From Pseudomonas nitroreducens (GTDB lineage Bacteria; Pseudomonadota; Gammaproteobacteria; Pseudomonadales; Pseudomonadaceae), in NCBI RefSeq assembly GCF_014204515.1, contig NZ_JACHLI010000003.1:223591-287590 (forward strand): DNA of 64,000 nt, in the 5' to 3' direction. Position numbers and translations under genes: made by a program. This document shows, piece by piece, positions 32,123 to 40,641 of the stretch (positions within the stretch are counted from its first letter, which is position 1; every line of letters begins with the position of its first letter). Under the pieces are notes generated by a model. The model was not told the origin of the DNA. It did not search any database and was given only the letters and a program-made list of their open reading frames with translations.

Positions 32123-33547
32123 TTACTTCTTGATCACCGCCACGCGCTCACGTGGCTCCAGGCCATCACGTTCCCGCTGATAGGCAAGATAGTACTTGTT
32201 GACGCTGCTGACGTAGTTCACCACGCCCATACCCAACTGCTCGGCCGCCACCCGTTCGACCTGGAAGAACCACTGGTTGGGGTTCAGACCCTGGCGCTTG
32301 GCCTCCGCACGCAGGCTTTGCACCCGCTCGGGACCGGCGTTGTAGGCAGCGAGGACGAACGCCATGCGATCGCGTTCGTTGATGCGCGGGCTGGAGAAGA
32401 AACGCTTGCGCAGCATGGCCATGTAGCGGCTGGCGGCCTGCACGTTGCTTTCCTTGTGATGCACGGTGTCCACGCCGACGGCGCGGGCCGCTGCCGGGGT
32501 GATCTGCATCAGCCCGGTGGCACCGCCGGCGCCGCGCGCGCCGGCATCGAGGTTGGATTCCTTGAACGCCACGGCGGCCAGGGCCAGCCAGTCGACGTTG
32601 GCCTGCTCGCCATAATGCTGCAGGGTCGGCCGCACCGCTTCCAGGCGCTTGCGGTCAGGCACCACCAGCGGGTTGCGCACCTGGTAGGCGCGCCGGTAGA
32701 GACGCTGGAATGCCGCATCCTGGTCGGCCGGCGCGCGGTAATCCTTGAGGAAACGATTGACGCTGGCGCGCAGCATCGGCGCGTCGCGGCGCACGTACCA
32801 GCTCATCGGCTCGCTGTTATCCAGCACCAGATGGCGGTCCACGCGCAGCTTGGTGAAGACCTTGGCCCAGCGCTCGGCAATCGGCTGCTCGACCACGGTG
32901 TAATTGAAGATGCCGGCCTGGACCATCTCCAGCACGTCTTCCACGGCCAGGGAGGTATCGGTCCACTCCAGCACCAGCGGCGCCATGCGCTTCTGCGCCA
33001 GGCGCTCGTTGACCTTGCGCACCGCCTCGCCCGCGGCGCTGCCGGCCGGCAGGGTGATGGTGCGCCCGGCGAGCTGTTCCAGGCGGACGAACTTGCGGTT
33101 GCCCTGCTTGGTTACCAGCACCAGCGGCACGTCGGCCTTCCACGGCAGGCTGGGGCTGACGTTCTGCCCGTCGCGGGCCAGCAGGACTTCCCCGGGCGCG
33201 ACCAGATCGCCTTCGCCGCGCTGCAGGGCGCCGAGCAGCTGGTCCTTGGCCTTGGGAATGAACTTGATGGTGAGCGGCTTGCGCCCGCCGGCGCTGTCGT
33301 TGAGGTACTGCTCGAAGGCGCGCAGGCGGCGGTATTCGACGCCGATGGGTTCGCCCTTGATCTCGCCGGAGCTGTTGCGGCTCTGGTTGACCAGCACCCG
33401 CAGGGTGCCGCCGGAGCGAATCGCGGCCAGATCGTGGCTGTCGCTGCTGTCCTGTTCCCAGCTTTCCGGCTGGGTGGTCAGACGCGCGGCCGCCGGCAGT
33501 GGCGTCAGGGCCACCAGGCACAGCAGTATCAGCAGCAGTCGGGTCAT
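32123..33547 (-). CDS. mltF2: MltF-type membrane-bound lytic transglycosylase
   Basis: 474 aa. Signal peptide ending PAAAR (about residue 21). Residues 45-275 form a periplasmic solute-binding-like domain (SBP_bac_3 type, GGTLRVLVNQSRN...). Residues 305-450 are the SLT goose-type lysozyme domain with catalytic E330 (FKESNLDAG), then GATGLMQITP and LAAYNAGPERV. The two-domain layout is that of MltF; it resembles the second MltF paralogue of P. aeruginosa. It cleaves peptidoglycan to 1,6-anhydro products. It has no lipobox, so it may be soluble or membrane anchored by an uncleaved signal. Confidence 0.9.
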   Translation of the reverse strand: MTRLLLILLCLVALTPLPAAARLTTQPESWEQDSSDSHDLAAIRSGGTLRVLVNQSRNSSGEIKGEPIGVEYRRLRAFEQYLNDSAGGRKPLTIKFIPKAKDQLLGALQRGEGDLVAPGEVLLARDGQNVSPSLPWKADVPLVLVTKQGNRKFVRLEQLAGRTITLPAGSAAGEAVRKVNERLAQKRMAPLVLEWTDTSLAVEDVLEMVQAGIFNYTVVEQPIAERWAKVFTKLRVDRHLVLDNSEPMSWYVRRDAPMLRASVNRFLKDYRAPADQDAAFQRLYRRAYQVRNPLVVPDRKRLEAVRPTLQHYGEQANVDWLALAAVAFKESNLDAGARGAGGATGLMQITPAAARAVGVDTVHHKESNVQAASRYMAMLRKRFFSSPRINERDRMAFVLAAYNAGPERVQSLRAEAKRQGLNPNQWFFQVERVAAEQLGMGVVNYVSSVNKYYLAYQRERDGLEPRERVAVIKK

Positions 33548-33772
33548 CCAGCTCTCCGGGGTCTCGCACTCGGCGACGGGGCCGATTCGAGTGCGGTTTC
33601 AGCCGGAAGTTCCCGGCCGCCAAGGGCGCGCAAGATTCTCACAGGAGGGGCTCATTACCAACCCGAAACTTCCGATAGATTTTCGGAACAATCCGCAACC
33701 TGCTGTTTTATATGATTTTTCGCCCGTAAGTCGGCATTTGCTATGCTGCGCTTCCGGACAAAAGGAAGAAAA

Positions 33773-34573
33773 ATGCAACTGATCGACATCGGCGTCAACC
33801 TCACCCACCCGAGCTTCGTGCCGGAACGTGAAGCAGTGCTCGCCCGCGCACTGGATGCCGGCGTGGTGCAGATGGTGCTCACCGGCACCAGCCTGGAGGA
33901 CAGCGAACAGGCCCTGCAGCTGTGCCACCAGCTCGACCGCGAGCGGCGACTCTACAGCACCGCTGGCGTCCATCCCCATGAGGCAAGTCAGTGGAACGGC
34001 GAGAGCGCCAGGGCGCTGCGCGCTCTGCTGGCGGAAGAGCGGGTGAAGGCGGTCGGCGAGTGCGGCCTGGACTTCAATCGCGACTTCTCGCCGCGCCCGC
34101 AGCAGGAGAAGGCCTTCGAAGAACAGCTGGGCCTGGCCGTGGAGCTGCAATTGCCGGTGTTCATCCACGAGCGCGATGCCGGCGAGCGCCTGCTGGCGAT
34201 CCTCAAGGGCTTTCGCGACCAGTTGCCTGCCGCCGTGGTGCACTGTTTCACCGGCGAGCGCCGCACCCTCTATTCCTACCTCGACCTCGACCTGCACATC
34301 GGCATCACCGGCTGGATCTGCGACGAGCGCCGTGGCACCCACCTGCAGGAACTGGTGCAGGAGATTCCCCAAGGTCGGCTGATGCTGGAAAGCGACGCGC
34401 CCTACCTGCTGCCGCGCACTCTGCGTCCGAAGCCCAAGAGCGGGCGCAACCAGCCGGCCTACCTGCAGGAAGTCCTGGCCTGCGTTGCCCTGCACCGGGG
34501 CGAAAGCGCCGAGCAGGTCGCCGCCCACACCACGGCCTGCGCGCGGCGGTTTTTCGACCTGCCGGAAATTTGA
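33773..34573 (+). CDS. tatD: TatD 3'-5' DNase / metal hydrolase
   Basis: 266 aa from MQLIDIGVNLTHPS with GGAAGAAAA upstream; the longer ORF start at 33743 overlaps the promoter-like sequence. TIM-barrel metal ligands are seen in the LIDIG.N opening, AGVHPHEA, VGECGLDFNRDFSP, PVFIHERDA, VVHCFTGE and ESDAPYLLP. The NRDFSP block and CDERRG are specific to TatD rather than YcfH/YjjV. The family processes DNA in repair and quality control. Confidence 0.94.
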   Translation: MQLIDIGVNLTHPSFVPEREAVLARALDAGVVQMVLTGTSLEDSEQALQLCHQLDRERRLYSTAGVHPHEASQWNGESARALRALLAEERVKAVGECGLDFNRDFSPRPQQEKAFEEQLGLAVELQLPVFIHERDAGERLLAILKGFRDQLPAAVVHCFTGERRTLYSYLDLDLHIGITGWICDERRGTHLQELVQEIPQGRLMLESDAPYLLPRTLRPKPKSGRNQPAYLQEVLACVALHRGESAEQVAAHTTACARRFFDLPEI

Positions 34574-34710
34574 ACCAGCTCTCAAGAATGCGGCTCGTCG
34601 GCCGATAAGTCGGGGGCAGAAGGTGGCTTGATCGGCATCAATGGCCAACCTTCATCCTTTTCACGACAATAATGGCGCCTTGCCACTATTTGACCGACAA
34701 GAAGAGATTT

Positions 34711-36189
34711 ATGGCCGCCTGGATCCGCGATATTTCCCTCAAGTACAAATTCTGGGCCGTTAACGCGGTCGCCTTCGTCACGACGCTGCTGCTGGTGCTG
34801 TTCGCCATGCACCAGGAGCTCGACGGGCGCAACCAGCAGGCACGCCAGGGTGCCGAGGCCCAGGCGCAGTTGCTGAAGAACTGGCCGGCCGGCTCGGCGC
34901 TGCCGACTTCGGCGAACCTCATCAGCTTCGCCAGCGGCAGCGCGCCGCAGATCGCCGGCATCGACACCGCCGCGCTGGCACGCGCCAGCGGCTGGGTCGA
35001 CCTGCAGGGGGCGCAGAGCCGCAACGGTGCCCTGGCCGGTGCCTACGTGCAGGATCTCGGCAACGGCCAGCGGGTCGCCGTGCTCGCTCCCGGTGGCGAC
35101 TTCTGGACGGTCTTCGAGGACCGCGCCCTGCCCTACGCCGGCGCCGTGCTGGTGCTCATGCTGGCCCTGCTGGGCGCCTCGCAGTTGCTCATCCGCTTCA
35201 TCCTCACCCACCTGCTGACCCTGCGTGACGTGATGCTGCACGTGGAGAAGAGCGGTGACCTGGCCGCCCGCGTGCCGCTGGAAAGCCGCGATGAAGTCGG
35301 CCAGATGGCTACTGCGTTCAACGCCATGCAGGCCGGCTATCAACGCGTGGTCGGCACTGTCGCCCAGGCCGCCGGGCGCCTCGATGAAGGCGCCCGCAGC
35401 CTCGCCAGCAGCATGGGCCAGGTACGCCAGGGCATGCTCGGCCAGCAGAGCGAGACCGACCAGGCCGCCACCGCGATCAACGAGATGTCCACCACCGTCC
35501 ACCACATCGCCCAGCACGCCGCCGACACCCGCGACCAGTCGCAGGAAGCCGACCGCCTGGCGGGCAACGGCCAGCAGGTGGTCGGCCGCGTCGGCCAGTC
35601 CATCGCCGGGCTGTCCCAGGGCGTGCAGCAGACTGCCGAAATGATCCAGCAGCTGGCCCAGGACAGTCACAAGATCAGCAGCGTGGTCAGCGTCATTCAC
35701 GGCATCGCCGAACAGACCAACCTGCTCGCCCTCAACGCCGCCATCGAGGCCGCCCGTGCTGGCGAGATGGGCCGCGGCTTCGCCGTGGTGGCCGATGAGG
35801 TGCGCAACCTGGCCAAGCGCGTGCAGGACTCCACCGACGAGATCACCCAGATGATCGGCGCGCTGCAGTCCGGCACCCGCGACGCCGTGGAGTTCATGCA
35901 GGAAAGCTCGATCAAGGCCGACGGCTGCGTCGAGGAAGCCCGCGAGGCCGGCGAGGCCCTCGCCGCCATCGCCTCGGCCGTGGCGCTGATGCGCGAAAGC
36001 AACACGCAGATCGCCGTGGCCGCCGAGCAGCAGAGCCAGGTGGCCGAGGAAATGACCCGTTCGGTGGTGGGCATCCGCGACGTCACCGAGCACACCGTGC
36101 AGCAGACCGTGGATTCGGCCGGCACCAGCCACCAGTTGGCCGATCTTGCCGGCGAACTCAGCCGCGCCATCCGCCAGCTGCGCCTCTGA
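34711..36189 (+). CDS. Methyl-accepting chemotaxis protein
   Basis: 492 aa from MAAWIRDISLKYKFWAVNAVAFV. TM1 is about 14-33, a short periplasmic ligand domain about 34-140 follows, TM2 is about 140-160, then HAMP, and a long coiled coil with the signalling tip EQTNLLALNAAIEAARAGEMGRGFAVVADEVRNLAKR. The periplasmic domain of about 105 residues is small and is not one I recognise. There is no C-terminal CheR-binding pentapeptide. It probably feeds a Che or Wsp-like pathway encoded elsewhere. Confidence 0.92.
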   Translation: MAAWIRDISLKYKFWAVNAVAFVTTLLLVLFAMHQELDGRNQQARQGAEAQAQLLKNWPAGSALPTSANLISFASGSAPQIAGIDTAALARASGWVDLQGAQSRNGALAGAYVQDLGNGQRVAVLAPGGDFWTVFEDRALPYAGAVLVLMLALLGASQLLIRFILTHLLTLRDVMLHVEKSGDLAARVPLESRDEVGQMATAFNAMQAGYQRVVGTVAQAAGRLDEGARSLASSMGQVRQGMLGQQSETDQAATAINEMSTTVHHIAQHAADTRDQSQEADRLAGNGQQVVGRVGQSIAGLSQGVQQTAEMIQQLAQDSHKISSVVSVIHGIAEQTNLLALNAAIEAARAGEMGRGFAVVADEVRNLAKRVQDSTDEITQMIGALQSGTRDAVEFMQESSIKADGCVEEAREAGEALAAIASAVALMRESNTQIAVAAEQQSQVAEEMTRSVVGIRDVTEHTVQQTVDSAGTSHQLADLAGELSRAIRQLRL

Positions 36190-36330
36190 CTCCCGTACAG
36201 CCCCTATCGCCCGCATAGCCTGCGCCCATTGGCGCGGGTGACGCGGCTGCACCTAGACTGCTGGCATTGCGCCCACCGGCACCCAGGTGGGCTTTTCAGT
36301 CTCGGGCCTGCAAACCCAGGGAGTCGCGCC

Positions 36331-36690
36331 ATGGGCAAACGCCAACCCAACCTGTTCGCCTGGCAATGGCAGGGCTACGCCGCCAACCACCGCCACCCCA
36401 CCAACCTGGCGCTGCACATCATCGCCGTGCCGCTGTTCATCCTCGGCGCGCTGACGTTGCTCAGCGGGCTGTTCAGCCTGAGCCTGGCGGCCATCCTGCT
36501 GGGCGTGATCGGCATGGTCGCCTCGCTGGCGATCCAGGGCCGCGGACACAAGCTGGAGCAGCAGGCGCCCGAGCCCTTCAGCGATCGCCAGGACGCCGTG
36601 GGCCGCTTGCTCGCCGAGCAATTCGTCACCTTCCCGCGCTTCGTTCTCAGCGGCGCCTGGTGGCGGGCCTGGCGCAACCCTCGGCCGTAG
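36331..36690 (+). CDS. DUF962/Mpo1-like membrane protein
   Basis: 119 aa from MGKRQPNLFAWQW; the ORF extends upstream but GAGTCGCGCC lies just before this ATG. The HRHPTNLALHIIAVPLFILGALTLLSG block is the Mpo1/DUF962 signature, with two further hydrophobic segments. Yeast Mpo1 is an Fe-dependent dioxygenase that alpha-oxidises long-chain hydroxy fatty acids. Activity in bacteria is inferred only. Confidence 0.78.
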   Translation: MGKRQPNLFAWQWQGYAANHRHPTNLALHIIAVPLFILGALTLLSGLFSLSLAAILLGVIGMVASLAIQGRGHKLEQQAPEPFSDRQDAVGRLLAEQFVTFPRFVLSGAWWRAWRNPRP

Positions 36691-36797
36691 TCCTTCGCAC
36701 CCAGCCGGGCTTAACAGCAAAGCGCGGCATTTCGGCCATTCAAGTCCAGGGCCGGTTCGCCGATATAATTGACGAGATTTCGTCACGAGCTGTTGAG

Positions 36798-37310
36798 ATG
36801 TCGGCTTTTCGTCATTTTATTGGCATTTTTGCCTGCCTGTTTATTGGCATCACTGCTGGCACAAACGCCCTTGCCGCCCCGCAGCAGCCGGCTGCCCAGC
36901 GCACTGTGCTGACCCTGGCGGTGGCCGGGCAGCCGCAGCTCACGCGCCGTTTCAACCTGGCGCAGCTGCAGGCCCTGCCCGATCACCGCCTGCGCTCCAT
37001 GCTCCCGGAGGAATCGCAGGTGCATGCCTGGCATGGCGTACGCCTGAGCGACCTGCTGGTGGGCACCCCGCGCCATGACGCGCAATATCTGCGCATCGAG
37101 GCGCTGAACGACTACTCCGCGCTGATCCCGATGAGCGACCTCGAGCGCTTCCAGCCGATCCTCGCCTACCGCCGCGATGACCAGCTCATCGGCATCGCCG
37201 AGCGCGGCCCGCTGTTCATCATCTACCCGATGGTCGATCACCCGGAGCTGCGCACCCAGGTGTACTTCAACCGCACCGTCTGGCAGGTCAGCCGCATTAC
37301 CGTGGAGTGA
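36798..37310 (+). CDS. Periplasmic molybdopterin-binding-domain-like protein
   Basis: 170 aa from MSAFRHFIGIFACL. A signal peptide ends TNALA (about residue 26). The rest, LTLAVAGQPQLTRRFNLAQLQALPDHRLRSMLPEESQVHAWHGVRLSDLL, is the sulfite-oxidase/YedY-like domain fold in short form. It lacks the conserved cysteine that would ligate molybdenum, so it may be a non-catalytic or sensor version. It overlaps the downstream diguanylate cyclase ORF and is probably co-translated with it. Confidence 0.75.
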   Translation: MSAFRHFIGIFACLFIGITAGTNALAAPQQPAAQRTVLTLAVAGQPQLTRRFNLAQLQALPDHRLRSMLPEESQVHAWHGVRLSDLLVGTPRHDAQYLRIEALNDYSALIPMSDLERFQPILAYRRDDQLIGIAERGPLFIIYPMVDHPELRTQVYFNRTVWQVSRITVE

Positions 37311-37315
37311 GCGTC

Positions 37316-38887
37316 GTGCCCCCGCATCGTCCCGGCCGGCGCCATCGCCGTCTGATCATCACCGTCCTCAGCGCCCTGATCGTGGCGCTGACCGTCGGCG
37401 CCGGCGCCGCCCTGCTGATGGTGCGCCAGCACGTCCGCCACCTGGCCCACCCCGATGCCCACAGCGAGCTATGGCAGGCGTACCAACTGCGCGCGGAGCT
37501 CGACCGTTCGCTGAACACCGCACGCCAGGTACTCGCCGGCAGGAGCGACAGCGACGCCCTGGCAACCCGCGTCGAGGTCCTCTCCAGCCTGCTGCCGCCG
37601 CTGCGCGAGACGCCCATCTACGCCTACCTGGGCATGCCGCGCCCGGAGATCCAGGCCACCCTGGAACGGATTCAGCGCCTGAGCGACGACTGGCTGGCCC
37701 GCGCGCCCTGGGGCCAGCCGCAGGCGGCGAAGGTGCTGGCCGAGCAGATGCAACGCGAGCTGCCGCCGCTGCTCGAACCCACCCATGAGCTGGTGGTGGC
37801 CACCAACATCGCCCTGACCAACTACCTCGACGCCGAGCGCCTCGACCTGCAGCACGCCTTCAACCTGCTCGCCTGGGTCCTCTCCGGCCTGGGCCTGTGC
37901 AGCGTCCTGCTGGCCCTGCGGGTGATCGCCAACTCGCGGCGCAAGCTGCTGCTGACCCAGCGCCTGAACGACCTCAACCATTCGCTGGAGCAACGCGTCG
38001 AGCAGCGCACCCATGAGCTGAGCGAACGCAAGGCGCTGCTGCGCTACATCCTCGACACCAGTCCCAGCGACGTGGCCCTGCTCAGCGACGAGGACTCCCG
38101 CGCCCACTACGTCAGCCCGCGTCTGCTGCGGCGCACCGGCATCCGCCCGCACGAGCCCTTCACCCTGCACCGGCTGTTCGACGACCCGGATGAGGAAGCC
38201 CGCTTCCGCCTGTCCCTGGCCGAACACGGCCAGCTGGACAGCTGGGAGACCCGCCTGGCGGGCAACCCGCCCTACTGGGCGATCGTCTGGGCGCGGCGCA
38301 TGGAAGTGGACGGCCGCCCCGCCTCGCTGGTGTGGAGTTTCGACATCAACCAGCGCAAGACCATGGAGCAGGAGCTGCGCCTGCTGGCCACCACCGACCC
38401 GCTGACCGGCCTGCAGAACCGCCACGCCTTCGTCAAACGTGGCGTGGCCCTGCTCAAGAGTGCGCAGCGTTACAACCGCCAATGCTCGGCGCTGATGCTC
38501 GACATCGATTTTTTCAAGCCGATCAACGACACCCACGGCCATGCCTTCGGCGATGCGGTGCTGCAGGCGGTGGCGCGGGAGCTGAGCCACAGCCTGCGCG
38601 AAGTCGACCTGCTGGGCCGCCTGGGCGGCGAGGAGTTCGCCGCGATCCTCCCCGAGACCGACCTGCAGCAGGCCCGGCAGGTGGCCGAGCGGGTGCGCAA
38701 CAGCGTGCAGGCGTTGTCCTTCACCAGCGAAGATGGCAGCCGCGTGCGTCTGACCCTGAGCATCGGCGTGGCCGCACGGCGCGACGGCGAACTGCGCCTG
38801 GAAGACCTGCTGGCCCGTGCTGACCGTGCCCTGTACCGGGCCAAGGCGGGCGGGCGCAACCGCACGGAAACGGCGCCCGGCCCCTGA
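37316..38887 (+). CDS. Membrane diguanylate cyclase (PAS-GGDEF)
   Basis: 523 aa, GTG start at 37316 with GGAG 8 nt upstream; a GTG at 37307 overlaps the previous stop and lacks spacing. TM1 about 12-36, a periplasmic region about 37-175, TM2 about 180-200, then a coiled coil, a PAS-like domain (about 240-345) and GGDEF. The active site is GGEEF (437-441), with an intact RxxD inhibitory site (REVD) five residues upstream. It should make c-di-GMP and be feedback controlled. The partner gene upstream encodes a periplasmic molybdopterin-domain protein, possibly its input. Confidence 0.9.
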   Translation: MPPHRPGRRHRRLIITVLSALIVALTVGAGAALLMVRQHVRHLAHPDAHSELWQAYQLRAELDRSLNTARQVLAGRSDSDALATRVEVLSSLLPPLRETPIYAYLGMPRPEIQATLERIQRLSDDWLARAPWGQPQAAKVLAEQMQRELPPLLEPTHELVVATNIALTNYLDAERLDLQHAFNLLAWVLSGLGLCSVLLALRVIANSRRKLLLTQRLNDLNHSLEQRVEQRTHELSERKALLRYILDTSPSDVALLSDEDSRAHYVSPRLLRRTGIRPHEPFTLHRLFDDPDEEARFRLSLAEHGQLDSWETRLAGNPPYWAIVWARRMEVDGRPASLVWSFDINQRKTMEQELRLLATTDPLTGLQNRHAFVKRGVALLKSAQRYNRQCSALMLDIDFFKPINDTHGHAFGDAVLQAVARELSHSLREVDLLGRLGGEEFAAILPETDLQQARQVAERVRNSVQALSFTSEDGSRVRLTLSIGVAARRDGELRLEDLLARADRALYRAKAGGRNRTETAPGP

Positions 38888-38893
38888 GGGCGG

Positions 38894-39694
38894 CTAGCCG
38901 AAGATGGTGACCGTCTGCCGACCGATCGCCAGCAACTGGCCGTCGGCGGACCAGGTCTGCGCGGCGATGTGGCCGTAGCCGTCACGGGCATGCTCGATGG
39001 CCGCCAGGTACTGGCACCAGCCGTTGGCGGGCATCGCCGGCAGCGGCTGGACGAACTCCACGGTCCAGGTCAGCGAACTGGACGGCGCCGGCGATTTCAG
39101 GTGCGGCAGATTGGCAGGCGGCCAGGCGTCGATCAACGCCAGCAGGTGGCTGATCTCCATCGGCTCCTCACCCACGCCGTCACCACGAAAGCGCATCCAG
39201 CCGCCCATCTCGCGCTCGCGGCTGGAGGAAAACGGCATGTGCCCGACGGCCCAGCGCATGGCGATGTTCTGTGTGAAAGCCGGCATCAGCTTGCGGATGT
39301 AGGGCAGCTCCTGGCAGTCCTCGATGGCCTTGAAAACCGGCGGCGGCAGGCCTTCGACCTGCACGCCGGATTCGCGCGCCACGCCGAAGCTGCCCTGGGC
39401 CAGCAGCACCACCTGGCCGTTCTGTACGGCGCGGCAGAAAACCTGGCTGACCGACTTGCCCTCGCGCAGCACCTCGGCCTCGAAGCTCACCGGCACCTCG
39501 ACCTCGATCGGACCGACAAAAGTGAGCGCCAGGGAACGCACCGGGCGACCGGCTTCGGCCACCGCCGCCATCGCTTCGTACGCCAGCGCCGCCACCAGCC
39601 CGCCGAAACTGGCGCGGCCCTGGGCCCACGCCGCGGGAATGACGAGGGACAAGGGCGCGGTACGGGCCGCCTGGAGCATTTCGGTGAAGGTCAT
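38894..39694 (-). CDS. Acyl-CoA thioesterase-like protein (double hotdog)
   Basis: 266 aa from MTFTEMLQAARTAPLSL. Two hotdog-fold halves are visible: WAQGRASFGGLVAALAYEAMAA with RSLALTFVGPIEVEVPV near the N-terminus, and SLTWTVEFVQPLP ... AIEHARDGYGHIAAQTWSADGQLLAIGRQTV at the end. This is the TesB-like/4HBT_3 family. Substrate not predictable. It converges with the cyclase gene and lies 97 nt from the start of the CHAD gene region. Confidence 0.85.
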   Translation of the reverse strand: MTFTEMLQAARTAPLSLVIPAAWAQGRASFGGLVAALAYEAMAAVAEAGRPVRSLALTFVGPIEVEVPVSFEAEVLREGKSVSQVFCRAVQNGQVVLLAQGSFGVARESGVQVEGLPPPVFKAIEDCQELPYIRKLMPAFTQNIAMRWAVGHMPFSSSREREMGGWMRFRGDGVGEEPMEISHLLALIDAWPPANLPHLKSPAPSSSLTWTVEFVQPLPAMPANGWCQYLAAIEHARDGYGHIAAQTWSADGQLLAIGRQTVTIFG

Positions 39695-39791
39695 GTGCAC
39701 TCTTCCATAGGGGACTGCCGACGATCTTAGGTCGCCCGGCGGCCGCGGCAAACCATCCAAAGCCTTGTCCCCGGCAGGAAATGCCACGCCA

Positions 39792-40574
39792 TCAATGGCT
39801 TCGATGCAGGGCCTTCTCCAGCGCTTCGAGGCTCTCGTCGGCCAGTTGCTCGGCCAGGTCGTGGCGGGCGTTCCAGTGCGGCTGCAGCGGCATCAGGTCC
39901 AGCTCGCGCTCGCTGCGGATCAGCCACTGCTCGTAGTCATGCCATTCGCCCAGGGCGGATTGCGCATCCTTGAGCGGCGCGAGCAGGCGTTGCGGCACCG
40001 CCGATTCCTTCGGGTACGCCTCCAGGGAATAGCGCACGCGCTTGATCAGCAGGCGCAGGCGATGGCGGTCGTGCTCCGGGTCCTTGAGCGCCGCGCGCAG
40101 CTTCTGCCACTCCTTGGCCAAGCGCTTCTCGACCCTGGCGTGCAACCCCTTGAGCACATCGTGACGCTCGGCGGTACGCCACAACTGCGGCCAGCCGTCC
40201 AGGCGCATCATCAGCCGCTCCCACTGCGGGCTGGCGAGCAGCGTGGCGTAGCCGGACAGCAGTGCCGGCCGGCGCAGCGCGGCGGCGCGATCATAGCCCT
40301 GGGCTTCGAGCACCGGCAGCAGCACCTCCAGGTCGCGCAGCGGGCCACTGAGCCGGCCCATGTCGCCCAGGGCCTGCTCCAGTTCGTCGATGCCGGGCAT
40401 GCCACGCACCGGATGCAGCAGGCTGCGCAGGCGCCGTACGGCGATGCGCAGGTCGTGCAGCGCTTCGGGATCGGACGCGGCCCGCAGGCGGGAGGAAGCG
40501 GAGAACAGCGCCACCTCCTGTTCGATCAGATGGCTCACCAGGTAATCGCTGAAGGCAGTCACGGCGTACTCCAC
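39792..40574 (-). CDS. CHAD domain protein
   Basis: 260 aa. Conserved basic, helical CHAD motif: EALHDLRIAVRRLRSLLHPVRG near residue 40 and RHRLRLLIKRVRYSLEAYP near 165. CHAD domains bind inorganic polyphosphate through these arginine and histidine rows and often localise to polyP granules. It lacks the CYTH domain that accompanies CHAD in other proteins. It lies between the thioesterase and tgpA, both on the same strand. Confidence 0.9.
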   Translation of the reverse strand: MEYAVTAFSDYLVSHLIEQEVALFSASSRLRAASDPEALHDLRIAVRRLRSLLHPVRGMPGIDELEQALGDMGRLSGPLRDLEVLLPVLEAQGYDRAAALRRPALLSGYATLLASPQWERLMMRLDGWPQLWRTAERHDVLKGLHARVEKRLAKEWQKLRAALKDPEHDRHRLRLLIKRVRYSLEAYPKESAVPQRLLAPLKDAQSALGEWHDYEQWLIRSERELDLMPLQPHWNARHDLAEQLADESLEALEKALHRSH

Positions 40575-40641
40575 TGGGCAGGGGAAATCTCAGGTTAGCC
40601 CTCGCCGGCACTCCGGCAAGCGGCCTGGGTCAGGGTTGCGC

